From NCBI GenBank assembly GCA_031422675.1, contig JANPMG010000008.1:1-64000 (forward strand): 64,000 bases of DNA, read 5' to 3'. The DNA comes from JAENVU01 sp031422675 (GTDB lineage Bacteria; Actinomycetota; Acidimicrobiia; IMCC26256; JAENVU01). Shown in pieces: positions 31,556-40,202 of this stretch. The translations under genes and the position numbers were made by a program. The notes below the pieces were generated by a model that saw only the letters and a program-made list of their open reading frames with translations, did no database searches and was not told the origin of the DNA. How positions within the stretch are numbered: the stretch's first letter is position 1; the number at the start of each line of letters is the position of its first letter.

Positions 31556-32299
31556 GTGATGCTCCCCGAGGCCAGTCCGACCATCTTCGGCGAGGTTCGG
31601 TGGCTTCCCGAGATCGACTCCACCAACCGGTACCTCATCGACGAGGCGCGCGCTGGCGCGCCCGGCGGTCTGGTGGTGGTTGCGGATCATCAGACCGCGG
31701 GTCGCGGGCGCCTCGGCCGAACCTGGGTCGCCCCACCGGGTGCATCGCTGCTGGTGTCGGTCTTGCTCCGCCCGACCATTGCGCCCGAACGGCGACATTC
31801 GTTGGTGATGGCGGCCGGTCTGGCGATGGCCGAAGCGGTGGAGGCCGAGACCGGTGTGATTGCCGGGCTGAAGTGGCCGAACGACCTGCTCGTGGGAGAA
31901 CGGAAGCTCGCCGGCATCCTCGCCGAGGCGGCCGGGGATGCGCTCGTGGTGGGGCTCGGGGTCAACATCGAGTGGCACGAGGTCCCGGACGAGCTCACCT
32001 CGATCGCCACCGCGTGCAACCTCGAAGGCGGTCGCCCGACGAGCCGTGCGGATGTCCTCGCCGCGTTCCTCGATCGCTATTCGGTGCGCCTCGCCGACCT
32101 CGACGCGGCGCGCGTGGCCTATGAGGCGCGCTTGCTCACGCTCGGGCGCCGAGTCCGCGTCGAGCAATCCGACGGCGAGCTCGTCGGCGTCGCAACCGGC
32201 GTCGACGCGGACGGCCGGTTGCGGTTACGCACCGACGACGAGACCGAGGTCGCGGTGTCGGTCGGCGATGTGATCCACCTGCGCGCCGAGCGGATGTGA
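31556..32299 (+). CDS. birA: Biotin-[acetyl-CoA-carboxylase] ligase
   Basis: This 247-residue ligase activates biotin to biotinyl-AMP and joins it to the carrier Lys. It has the ATP/biotin loop DHQTAGRGRLGRTW, KWPNDLLVGERKLAGIL, and a small C-terminal SH3-like domain (VRVEQSDGELVGVATGVDADGRLRL). There is no N-terminal winged-helix repressor domain, so it is the non-regulatory (group I) type. GTG 31556 fits the TATCCT spacing; an in-frame GTG 31529 and ATG 31559 are alternatives. Confidence 0.93.
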   Translation: MMLPEASPTIFGEVRWLPEIDSTNRYLIDEARAGAPGGLVVVADHQTAGRGRLGRTWVAPPGASLLVSVLLRPTIAPERRHSLVMAAGLAMAEAVEAETGVIAGLKWPNDLLVGERKLAGILAEAAGDALVVGLGVNIEWHEVPDELTSIATACNLEGGRPTSRADVLAAFLDRYSVRLADLDAARVAYEARLLTLGRRVRVEQSDGELVGVATGVDADGRLRLRTDDETEVAVSVGDVIHLRAERM

Positions 32300-32307
32300 C
32301 CGACCCG

Positions 32308-33231
32308 TCAGGGGAGGTGCGCAAGTTCGCGCAGGCGGGAGATGCGGTGGGAGAGCAGGAGCGGGCCGAGCGCCTCGCCGGCGCGCGCACGCAGCAGGCC
32401 CGACGGGACCTCGACCCAGAGGGGTGCCGTCGTCACGGTGATGGAGGCGACGTCGGCCGGATCCGCGGCCAGTTTCTCGAGCGCGCGAATCAGGGAGGCC
32501 GGGTTGCGGGACATCGAGATCGCGGCCTCGTCCCGGGCCTCGCCCTGACCTCGTAACGCCCAGGTCTGGATCTTGATCCCGAACCACCGTGAGGGTGCGC
32601 CGAAGATGCCCGTCGTCTCCGCGTCCACGGACGCGAGTGCTCGGCCGGTCAGCGCCGCGGTCCACGTTGACATCGCGACGTCCCAACTCGCGACGCGCGT
32701 CACCTCGTACGCGAGGACCGCCTCCAGCTCGTCGCGCGAGAGTGCGTCGACGAGTCCGGTGGTGATGCCGATCACGGTGCGGTCGGGTTTGGTCCCCACG
32801 CCGAACGAGTTCGGGGCCTCGTCCTCGACGATAGCGAACTTCGGTGCGGGGAGCCCGGCGGCGATGGCGAGCCCGTCGAGCAGGTTGGCGACGCGCGGCA
32901 GCCGATCCGCCGCCGCGATCATCGCGCCCGATTCCGCCATCACCTGATCTTCGAGGTTGCGACGCAGGGTGGGGATGCGCACGACCGCGAGCGCACCGCC
33001 CACGACCGCGGCACCGACGACGACGATCGCGATCCCGATGCCGAGGTACCGGAACCCGTCGCCGGTACTCGGGAGGTCGCCGACCTCGGCGATCAGCCAC
33101 ACCACGATCACCACACCGGTGACCACGCCCGCGATCACCGCCGCCACGCAGTAGTTGAGGGTCGCCAGCAGGATCACCGTGACGATGCGGGCGCGGTTTC
33201 GGGCGCGCTCGACCACGTTGGCGTCGGTCAC
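32308..33231 (-). CDS. M48-like membrane protein lacking the HEXXH zinc site
   Basis: This 307-residue protein has two hydrophobic segments (residues 17-46 and 63-84) and then an M48/HtpX-like domain: LPRVANLLDGLAIAAGLPAPKFAIVED, NSFGVGTKPDRTVIGITTGLVDALSRDELEAVLA. Where M48 enzymes have HEXXH, this protein has YEVTR at 175-179, so both zinc His are gone. The later ARDEAAISMSRNP still resembles the third-ligand region. It is probably a non-catalytic homologue. Its GTG overlaps the stop of the upstream aminotransferase gene (GTGA). Confidence 0.75.
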   Translation of the reverse strand: MTDANVVERARNRARIVTVILLATLNYCVAAVIAGVVTGVVIVVWLIAEVGDLPSTGDGFRYLGIGIAIVVVGAAVVGGALAVVRIPTLRRNLEDQVMAESGAMIAAADRLPRVANLLDGLAIAAGLPAPKFAIVEDEAPNSFGVGTKPDRTVIGITTGLVDALSRDELEAVLAYEVTRVASWDVAMSTWTAALTGRALASVDAETTGIFGAPSRWFGIKIQTWALRGQGEARDEAAISMSRNPASLIRALEKLAADPADVASITVTTAPLWVEVPSGLLRARAGEALGPLLLSHRISRLRELAHLP

Positions 33232-34064
33232 GGATCCCGGTTTCGCCCGACGAGATCCGTGAACGCGGCGGCGAGTTGGATCGTCGCCGGACCGGGAGCC
33301 GCCGGCAGCGCGCGTCCGTCGACGTGCGCAATTCCTTGTACCTCGCGGGTGGTCGACGTGAGGAACGCTTCCTCCGCGGTGGCGAGGGCCTCGATCGGAA
33401 TCGGGGCTTCGCTCGGGTCCATTCCGAGATCACGTGCGAGTTCGAGGACGAGCGCCCGCGTCACGCCGAGGAGACAGCCCGACGCGGCGGGTGGGGTCCT
33501 CAGGCGCTCACCGGAAACGAGGAAGATGTTCGAACCGGTGGCCTCGCACAGCTCGGCGCGCGTGTTCGGGAACACCGCCTCTCCCGCGCCGCGTTCGTGA
33601 GCGAACGCGAGCGCACGCACGTTGTCCGCGTAGGAGATCGTCTTCAATCCGGCGGTTGCGGCCCGCTCGTTTCGGGTCCACGGCACGATCACCACATCCA
33701 CGGTCTCGGGCCACGGCGTCAGCGCGCTCGCCGCGATCACCACGGTCGGCGTGACGTCGGCGCGTTCGGAACCGAGCGGGGCCGGTCCGCCGGTCACCGT
33801 GATCCGGAGACGCGCGTCCGTGAGCTGGTTGGCCGCGAGCACCGCGTCGGCCCGGGATCGGAACTCGCCGCTCGCCGACATCGGGAGCCCGAGCCCGGCC
33901 GCGGAACGTTCGAGCCGTTCGAGATGACGGGTCCACGCGAACGGGACGCCCGCGTAGACGCGCATCGTCTCGAAGACGCCGTCGCCGACGAGGAGGCCGT
34001 GGTCCAACGGCGAGATGCGTAGCTGGTCGGCGTCGCCGAGTTGACCGTTGACGCTGACGATCAC
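33228..34064 (-). CDS. pabC: PLP-dependent class IV aminotransferase, aminodeoxychorismate-lyase type
   Basis: This 278-residue fold-type IV PLP enzyme has DHGLLVGDGVFETMRVYAG, the cofactor Lys in GLKTISYADNVRA, and ELCEATGSNIFLV, which lines the phosphate site. Its GTG at 34064 overlaps the pabB stop, so it most likely acts as 4-amino-4-deoxychorismate lyase, releasing pyruvate to give p-aminobenzoate for folate. Branched-chain aminotransferases look similar; the pabB partner decides the call. Confidence 0.85.
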   Translation of the reverse strand: MIVSVNGQLGDADQLRISPLDHGLLVGDGVFETMRVYAGVPFAWTRHLERLERSAAGLGLPMSASGEFRSRADAVLAANQLTDARLRITVTGGPAPLGSERADVTPTVVIAASALTPWPETVDVVIVPWTRNERAATAGLKTISYADNVRALAFAHERGAGEAVFPNTRAELCEATGSNIFLVSGERLRTPPAASGCLLGVTRALVLELARDLGMDPSEAPIPIEALATAEEAFLTSTTREVQGIAHVDGRALPAAPGPATIQLAAAFTDLVGRNRDP

Positions 34065-35284
34065 GAGCGCACCGCCGCCACCGCTTCGACGCGCGGTTCG
34101 CCGGCGAGCGTGAGAAGCCGCGCCGCCTTCAGCTCGCTCTCGGCCCACTCACCGGCCGGATCCGAATCGATGGTGATCCCGGCACCGACCCCGAACGTGG
34201 TCTCGGTCTCGGTGCACGTGAAGGTGCGGATCGCCACCGCGAGTTCGGCTCGGTCGCGGTCCGCGTCGATCCACCCGAGCGCGCCGCAGTAGACCCCGCG
34301 CCGGACCGGTTCGAGGTCCTCGATTGCCTGCATGACGCGCGGCTTGGGTGCGCCGGTGATCGAGGCGGGTGGGAACGTGGCGCGCAAGAGGGTGCCGATG
34401 CCGATGTCGGGTCGCAGCTCGCCACGCACCGTGCTCACCAGATGGACGAGACCGGGATGGGCCTCCAACTGGCAGAGCTCGGGGGTGTGAATGGATCCCG
34501 GCACGCACACGCGGCCGAGATCGTTCCGAGCGAGATCGACGATCATCACGTTCTCGGCGCGATCTTTCTCACTGGTGCGCAGGCGCGCGGCGCGCGCGGC
34601 GGTGCCTTTGATGGGCCGGGTCTCGACGCGGCGGCCATCGATGGCGAGGAACTCCTCGGGTGACGCGGAGACGATCGCCAAACCCGGGCCCGAGCGCCAG
34701 AACATCGCGTGCGGCGCGGGATTGCCCGACGCGATGGTCCCGTACAACGCGACCGGATCGCGTGCGGGGCCGGTCAACCGGCGGGTCAGGTTCACCTGGT
34801 AGCACTCGCCGGCGCGGATCAGTTCCTGGATCATGCGGACCCGCTGTTCGTACTGGCGCCGGTCGAGGCTGCCGGTCCACGCCGTCGTCGGGGTCAGCGC
34901 CATTACCCGGGCGGGGTCGTCGAACGCGCGCCGCAACACCTGCTGCTCGGCCGGGGCCCCCTCGAAGCGCAGCGCTCCGTCCGGGCCAACCTCGGCCCAC
35001 GCCGCGAATCGGATGAAATGGATATCGGGAACGGACGGGCCGAACGGGTGCAGCGCCGCCGGACGCGGCACCACGCGCTCGATCGACCGGCCGGCGTCGT
35101 AGCCCATGAAGCCCGCCCACCAACCGGCATCGGTGCGGTCCAGCCGGTCGAACCCACCAGTGGTGGCGTGGGGCTCCTGGATCTGGTCGATCGCTCCGAA
35201 CGCCACCATCGATCGGGCGCCGTCCCGGACGACGGCGACCGCATGATCGGGGGGAAGGGCGGCGACCACCGCGGCCAGCGACAT
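34061..35284 (-). CDS. pabB: Aminodeoxychorismate synthase component I
   Basis: This 407-residue chorismate-binding enzyme adds an amino group to chorismate for folate synthesis. The signature ETRPIKGTAAR contains the PIKGT Lys that separates PabB from anthranilate synthase (PIAGT), and ATFPPASITGAPKPRVM and GWIDADRDRAELAVAIRTF complete the site. ATG 35284 is set by TAGCCT eight bases upstream; the frame remains open far beyond but crosses the LCP gene. No glutaminase (PabA) gene is nearby. Confidence 0.92.
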   Translation of the reverse strand: MSLAAVVAALPPDHAVAVVRDGARSMVAFGAIDQIQEPHATTGGFDRLDRTDAGWWAGFMGYDAGRSIERVVPRPAALHPFGPSVPDIHFIRFAAWAEVGPDGALRFEGAPAEQQVLRRAFDDPARVMALTPTTAWTGSLDRRQYEQRVRMIQELIRAGECYQVNLTRRLTGPARDPVALYGTIASGNPAPHAMFWRSGPGLAIVSASPEEFLAIDGRRVETRPIKGTAARAARLRTSEKDRAENVMIVDLARNDLGRVCVPGSIHTPELCQLEAHPGLVHLVSTVRGELRPDIGIGTLLRATFPPASITGAPKPRVMQAIEDLEPVRRGVYCGALGWIDADRDRAELAVAIRTFTCTETETTFGVGAGITIDSDPAGEWAESELKAARLLTLAGEPRVEAVAAVRS

Positions 35285-35292
35285 CGGCGCCG

Positions 35293-35298
35293 AGGCTA
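35293..35298 (-). promoter_or_regulatory. -10 hexamer TAGCCT of pabB
   Basis: Minus strand, eight bases before ATG 35284; it fixes the start in a frame that is open for kilobases. Confidence 0.5.
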
Positions 35299-35362
35299 CG
35301 CCAGGGCTCGGCGGCGCGGTCCGGAGGTTCGGCTGCGCCCCCGAAATCGGGCGGGGCGCCGC

Positions 35363-35368
35363 TACCAT
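35363..35368 (+). promoter_or_regulatory. -10 hexamer TACCAT of the LCP gene
   Basis: Nine bases before GTG 35378, in the 93-base divergent region opposite pabB. Confidence 0.45.
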
Positions 35369-35377
35369 CGACGAGCC

Positions 35378-36802
35378 GTGGCTCTCACTCCCGCCTCCTG
35401 GCGTGTCTTCCGGCGTCGTTTCCTCGCCGCGTGTGTCGCGGCGCTCGTGGTGATCGTCGCCACCGTCGTCGTGTTGAACGTCAAGGTCCTCCGCACCCTG
35501 GCGGACACGGAGAAGATCCCCGATCTGGTGTTCCCCGAGGGGCCGGCGCAGGGCGGCAACTACCTCATCATCGGATCGGACTCGCGTGCGTTCGTGTCCG
35601 AGCCCGGCCAGGAGCAGGCGTTCGGGACGAAGCAGGAACAGACCGGCCAGCGCGCCGACGTGATGATGGTGCTCCACATCGATCCGGACACGAAGTCGAG
35701 CCTGCTCGTCTCGTTCCCTCGTGATCTGATGGTCGAGTTCCCGGACGGGAGCGAAGCGCAGATCAACTCGGCGTTCGACAAAGGTCCCCAAGCCGTCATC
35801 GACATCATGAAGCAGGACTTCAACGTCGACATCAACCACTACGTGCAGGTGGACTTCCAGGCCTTCATCAGCGTGGTGGACGCGGTGGGGACGATCAATG
35901 TCTTGTTTCCGAACCCCACCCGGGACGCGTTCTCGGGTTTGAGTATCCCCGCCGCCGGGTGCGTGGCACTGGACGGGAACAGCGCGCTGGCGTTCGTGCG
36001 CTCCCGCAAGCGCGAGGAGTTCATCGGCGGGCGCTGGCGCGACACCAGTGGCCGCTCGGATCTCGACCGCATCACCCGCCAGCAGGACTTCATTCGCAAA
36101 CTCGCCGCCAAGGCGTCGGCGAAAGCCGGGCAGAACCCGCTCGACGCGATCGACATCGCGAACGCGGTGGTACCGAAGTTGAAGGTCGACGAGCAACTGA
36201 GCACCGAGGACATCCTGCGGCTGGTCCGGACCTTCCGCAACGTCGATCCGAATCAACCCGGGGCGCTGGACATGCAGACGCTCCCGGTGGTGCCCTCGCC
36301 CTCGAACCCGAACCGCCTCGTGGTGAACGAGGGCGCGGCCGCCCCGCTGTTGGACCAACTGCGCTTCGGCGCAACGTCGTCGACGGATCCGGTGACGGTC
36401 CAGCCCGTCGACGTCACCGTGAGCGTGGTGAACGGCTCCGGCAAAGACGGCGCCGCCGGCCGGGCGTTCGCCGACCTGCAGGCCAAGGCGTTCGCGCCCG
36501 GCACCACGGGGAACACCACCCTCACGGCCACCACCCAGGTCCGGTACGCGCCGGACGCTCGGGCCAAGGGCGAGTTGGTGGCGCAGTACCTCGGCGGGGT
36601 CGGCCAGCTTGTCGCGGATTCCACCCTCACTGGCGCGGACGTCAACGGCGTAGACGTCACCGTCGTGATCGGCGCCGACTGGCGGGGAGTCGTGCGTCGG
36701 GACAAGGACGCGAAGCCGGCACCGACGTCCAGCACCTCGGCGGCCCAGGGCGGTTCGAAGTCCTCGGCGACGACCGGTCCCCCCGCCGGTCCGGTCTGCT
36801 GA
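35378..36802 (+). CDS. LytR-CpsA-Psr family protein with LytR_C domain
   Basis: This 474-residue protein has one N-terminal membrane helix (residues ~14-35), then the LCP domain: GSDSRA, RADVMMVLHIDP, LVSFPRDLMVEFP, and the Arg-containing FVRSRKREEFIGGRWRDTSGRSDLDRITRQQ, whose Arg residues bind the polyprenyl pyrophosphate. A C-terminal LytR_C-like domain follows (VTVSVVNGSGKDGAAG), then an Ala/Ser/Thr tail. LCP enzymes attach lipid-linked glycans to peptidoglycan. The adjacent sugar-nucleotide operon could supply the glycan. Confidence 0.92.
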   Translation: MALTPASWRVFRRRFLAACVAALVVIVATVVVLNVKVLRTLADTEKIPDLVFPEGPAQGGNYLIIGSDSRAFVSEPGQEQAFGTKQEQTGQRADVMMVLHIDPDTKSSLLVSFPRDLMVEFPDGSEAQINSAFDKGPQAVIDIMKQDFNVDINHYVQVDFQAFISVVDAVGTINVLFPNPTRDAFSGLSIPAAGCVALDGNSALAFVRSRKREEFIGGRWRDTSGRSDLDRITRQQDFIRKLAAKASAKAGQNPLDAIDIANAVVPKLKVDEQLSTEDILRLVRTFRNVDPNQPGALDMQTLPVVPSPSNPNRLVVNEGAAAPLLDQLRFGATSSTDPVTVQPVDVTVSVVNGSGKDGAAGRAFADLQAKAFAPGTTGNTTLTATTQVRYAPDARAKGELVAQYLGGVGQLVADSTLTGADVNGVDVTVVIGADWRGVVRRDKDAKPAPTSSTSAAQGGSKSSATTGPPAGPVC

Positions 36803-36872
36803 GCGGCCCGCGCCGGGCGCAGCGGGCACAACCGTCACGCCACTCGGGGAAAAGGTGGCCGACGCCGGCCCC

Positions 36873-36878
36873 TAGAAT
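36873..36878 (+). promoter_or_regulatory. -10 hexamer TAGAAT of the sugar-nucleotide operon
   Basis: Seven bases before ATG 36886; the best match to TATAAT among the start-proximal hexamers on the plus strand. Confidence 0.6.
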
Positions 36879-36885
36879 CTCGCCG

Positions 36886-37908
36886 ATGCCCACCCTCCTC
36901 ATCACCGGTGCCGCCGGGTTCATCGGCTCGAACTTCGCTCGGCACTGGGTCACCGCCCACCCCGAGGATCGGGTGGTGTGTGTGGATCTGCTCACGTATG
37001 CCGGGAATCGTCCGAACCTCGACGACATCGCGGATCGGATCTCGTTCATCGAGGCGGACATCGGCGACGGGCCGGCGATGACCCGCGCGCTCGAGACCCA
37101 CGGTGTCGACGTGATCGTGAACTTTGCGGCCGAGTCCCACAACAGTTTTGCGATCCTGAACCCGGGCGTCTTCATGCGCACCAATGCGCTCGGCACCCAG
37201 GTGCTCTGCGACGCGGCCCGGACCGTTGGCGTGGAACGGTTCCACCACGTGTCCACATGCGAGGTCTACGGCGACCTCGCCCTCGACGATCCCGGCGCGT
37301 TCACCGAGGACTCGCCGTATCGGCCCCGGACCCCGTACAACGCGTCGAAAGCCGCGGCCGATCATATTGTGCGGGCCTATCACGAGACCTTCGACCTGCC
37401 GATCACCATCACCAATTGCTCCAACAATTACGGGCCCTATCAGTTCCCCGAGAAGGTCATTCCCCTGTTCACCACGCGAGCCCTGGACGACGAGGCGCTC
37501 CCGCTGTACGAGTCGACCGCCAACCAGCGCGAGTGGCTGCACGTGGACGACCACTGCACCGCGATCGAACTCGTGTTGAACGAGGGCCGAGTGGGCGAGA
37601 CCTACAACGTGGGGAGCGGAATCGAGGCGAGCATCGCGGAGATCGCGGATCTCGTCCTCGACGCCGCCTCCAAGCCCGCCTCACTCAAGACGATCGTGCC
37701 GGACCGTCCTGGCCACGACCGGCGCTATCTCCTGGACAGCACGAAGCTGCGGGACGAGCTCGGTTGGAAGCCGGCGGTGGAGTTCGATGCCGGTATCCGC
37801 GCCACGGTGGCCTGGTACGCGGCCCACCGGGAGTGGTGGGAACCGCTCAAAGACCGCGCTCCGGTGGTCGAAGACACGTGGGGATCAGCATCGAGCACGA
37901 GGGGTTGA
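36886..37908 (+). CDS. dTDP-glucose 4,6-dehydratase-like enzyme, altered active site
   Basis: This 340-residue extended SDR has TGAAGFIG at the NAD site and catalytic Tyr151/Lys155 in YNASK. In RmlB the dehydration pair is Asp-Glu in STDEVYG. Here the motif reads STCEVYG, with Cys125 in place of the Asp and Glu126 kept. The usual ESHVDRSI segment is also changed (ESHNSFAI). The later NCSNNYGPYQFPEKVIPLF and STANQREWLHVDDH are typical. It may act on a different NDP-sugar. It heads the operon that ends at 44620, and no rmlA/C/D genes accompany it. Confidence 0.8.
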   Translation: MPTLLITGAAGFIGSNFARHWVTAHPEDRVVCVDLLTYAGNRPNLDDIADRISFIEADIGDGPAMTRALETHGVDVIVNFAAESHNSFAILNPGVFMRTNALGTQVLCDAARTVGVERFHHVSTCEVYGDLALDDPGAFTEDSPYRPRTPYNASKAAADHIVRAYHETFDLPITITNCSNNYGPYQFPEKVIPLFTTRALDDEALPLYESTANQREWLHVDDHCTAIELVLNEGRVGETYNVGSGIEASIAEIADLVLDAASKPASLKTIVPDRPGHDRRYLLDSTKLRDELGWKPAVEFDAGIRATVAWYAAHREWWEPLKDRAPVVEDTWGSASSTRG

Positions 37909-37911
37909 ATC

Positions 37912-39207
37912 ATGAGTGATGTCGCGATCATTGGCGCGGGGTACGTCGGGCTCACTACCGCGGTATGTCTGGCCCATCTCGGCCACGACGTCGTGTGCGC
38001 GGACATCGACGCGGAGCGCGTCGAACGGCTGAACAAGGGCGAGGTGCCGATCCTCGAGGACGGCCTCCCCGAGCTGCTCGCCGAAGGCCTCTCGTCCCGC
38101 CGGTTGCGGTTCGTGTTGGGCGCGAAGAACGCGGCGAGCACCTCGCAGTTCGTGTTCCTGTGCGTGCCCACGCCCCAGGGCGACGACGGCGCCGCCGACC
38201 TCTCCTACGTGGACGCGGTCGCGCGCGAGATCGCAGCGGTCCTGCGCCCCGGGACGGTGGTGATCAACAAGTCGACGATGCCGGTGGGTTCCACGCGCAT
38301 GGTGCAACGGGTCCTCGCCGAGGCCGGTGCGCCGCCCGAGGACGTCTTGGTGGCGTCGAACCCGGAGTTCTTGCGCGAGGGCACGTCGATTCGTGACTTC
38401 CTCGAACCGAACCGCGTGGTCATCGGCTGCACCGACGCGTCGGTCGCGGTGCGCGTCTCGGATCTCTACAAGAACCTCAACGCGCCGATCCTCGTGACCG
38501 ACCCCGCGTCGGCGGAAATGATCAAGTACGCATCGAACGCGTTCCTCGCCACGAAGATCTCGTTCATCAACGCAATTGCGAACCTCTGCGAGGCCGTCGA
38601 TGCCGACGTGCGCGAGGTGGCGCTCGGCATGGGCTACGACCAGCGGATCGGGTTCGAGTTCCTCCACCCGGGACCGGGGTACGGCGGGTCGTGTTTCCCG
38701 AAGGACACTCAGGCGTTGCTCTACACCGCGCGCAACGCGGGCTATGACTTCTCGCTGCTCGAAGGCGTGGTGCAGGTCAACAAGGAACAACACGCGCGCA
38801 TGGTCACGAAGATGGCCGATCTCGTCGGCGGATCGCTCGACGGCGTCACGATCGCCTGTTGGGGCCTCACCTTCAAGGCCAACACCGACGACCTCCGGGA
38901 TTCGCCGGCAATCGCGTTCGTCCGCCGACTCCTGGAATCCGGCGCGATCGTGCGGGCCTACGACCCGGCCGCCGGGGAGCGGGCGGGCGAGCTGGTGCCC
39001 GGCCTCGAGATCTTCGCCGATCCCTACGAAGTCTGCGAAGGCGCCGCGGCGCTCGCCGTGCTCACCGAGTGGGACGAGTTCCGGTGGATGGACTTCGTGC
39101 GAGTGGCGGAAATGTTGCAGACTCCCACGGTGCTCGACACCCGGAACCTCCTGGACCCGGCGGCGCTGCGCCGCCACGGCTACACCTACGAAGGCGTAGG
39201 TCGCTAG
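37912..39207 (+). CDS. ugd: UDP-glucose 6-dehydrogenase
   Basis: This 431-residue enzyme oxidises UDP-glucose to UDP-glucuronate in two NAD-dependent steps. The N-terminal Rossmann motif is IGAGYVGLTTA, the catalytic Cys is in GYGGSCFPKDTQAL, and the C-terminal UDP-binding domain starts near WGLTFKANTDDLRDSPA. ATG 37912 follows the dehydratase by three bases with GAGGGG upstream. The next gene decarboxylates its product. Confidence 0.95.
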   Translation: MSDVAIIGAGYVGLTTAVCLAHLGHDVVCADIDAERVERLNKGEVPILEDGLPELLAEGLSSRRLRFVLGAKNAASTSQFVFLCVPTPQGDDGAADLSYVDAVAREIAAVLRPGTVVINKSTMPVGSTRMVQRVLAEAGAPPEDVLVASNPEFLREGTSIRDFLEPNRVVIGCTDASVAVRVSDLYKNLNAPILVTDPASAEMIKYASNAFLATKISFINAIANLCEAVDADVREVALGMGYDQRIGFEFLHPGPGYGGSCFPKDTQALLYTARNAGYDFSLLEGVVQVNKEQHARMVTKMADLVGGSLDGVTIACWGLTFKANTDDLRDSPAIAFVRRLLESGAIVRAYDPAAGERAGELVPGLEIFADPYEVCEGAAALAVLTEWDEFRWMDFVRVAEMLQTPTVLDTRNLLDPAALRRHGYTYEGVGR

Positions 39208-40202
39208 TGCCCGAAGTCCCGGATCTGCCCCGGCGGCGGGCCACCGACGCACCGCGGTCCCGGGCCGTGGTCACCGGCGCCGCGGGCTTCCTCGGTTCAC
39301 ACCTGGCGGAGAAGCTGGTGGCGGACGGCTGGGAAGTGGTCGGCCTCGACAACCTGCTCACCGGCCGCATGGAGAACCTCGAAGCGCTGCTCCCGCACGA
39401 GGCGTTCTCGTTCTCCCACTACGACGTGACGAACTTCGTCCACGTGGCCGGACCCGTCGACGCGGTACTGCACTTCGCGAGCCCGGCCAGCCCGGTGGAC
39501 TACCTCGAGCATCCGATCAAGACCATGAAGGTCGGATCGCTCGGCACCCACAACATGCTCGGGCTCGCCCTCGCGAAGGGTGCCCGGTTCTTCCTCGCCT
39601 CCACGAGCGAGGTGTACGGCGACCCGCAGGTCCATCCCCAGACCGAGGATTACTGGGGTCACGTGAACCCCATCGGTCCGCGCGGGGTCTATGACGAAGC
39701 GAAGCGATTCGCCGAAGCGCTCACGCTCGCGTACCACCGCAGTCACGGCCTCGACGTGCGCATCATCCGTATCTTCAACACCTTCGGTCCTCGGCTCCGG
39801 CCGCGTGACGGGCGAGTGGTGTCGAACTTCCTGACCCAGGCGATGGAGGGTGAGTCGCTCACGGTGTACGGGGACGGCAAGCAGTCGCGGTCGTTCTGTT
39901 ACGTCGAAGACGAGATCCGCGGGATCGTCGCGCTCCTCAACTCGGACTACGTGGGTCCGGTCAACATCGGGAACCCGAACGAGTTCACGATCCTCGAACT
40001 CGCCGAAGCGGTCATCGACGTCACCGGTTCGAAGTCCGAGATCGTGTTCGAGGATCTCCCTGTGGACGACCCCACCCAGCGGAAACCGGACATCAGCCTG
40101 GCGACGTCGCTCCTGGGCTGGGAGCCAACGATCCAACTCCGCGAAGGACTCGAACGAACCTATGCGTGGTACCGGGCGGAACTCGAGGCTCGGGGTGCCT
40201 GA
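39207..40202 (+). CDS. UDP-glucuronate decarboxylase (UDP-xylose synthase)
   Basis: A 331-residue extended SDR matching the UXS group: TGAAGFLGSHLAEKL, HFASPASPVDYLEHPIKTMKVG, STSEVYGDPQVHPQ and YDEAKRFAEAL with the catalytic Tyr and Lys, then RIFNTFGPRLRP. It converts UDP-glucuronate to UDP-xylose, so with the upstream dehydrogenase it completes UDP-glucose to UDP-xylose. GTG 39207 uses the last base of the upstream stop (TAGTG). Confidence 0.9.
   Translation: MPEVPDLPRRRATDAPRSRAVVTGAAGFLGSHLAEKLVADGWEVVGLDNLLTGRMENLEALLPHEAFSFSHYDVTNFVHVAGPVDAVLHFASPASPVDYLEHPIKTMKVGSLGTHNMLGLALAKGARFFLASTSEVYGDPQVHPQTEDYWGHVNPIGPRGVYDEAKRFAEALTLAYHRSHGLDVRIIRIFNTFGPRLRPRDGRVVSNFLTQAMEGESLTVYGDGKQSRSFCYVEDEIRGIVALLNSDYVGPVNIGNPNEFTILELAEAVIDVTGSKSEIVFEDLPVDDPTQRKPDISLATSLLGWEPTIQLREGLERTYAWYRAELEARGA

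Noticed and set aside
34061..36838. 925-codon minus-strand frame beginning beyond the LCP gene
   Set aside because: Only 34061-35284 has PabB homology; the upstream part is antisense to the LCP gene, and a -10 hexamer marks the start at 35284.
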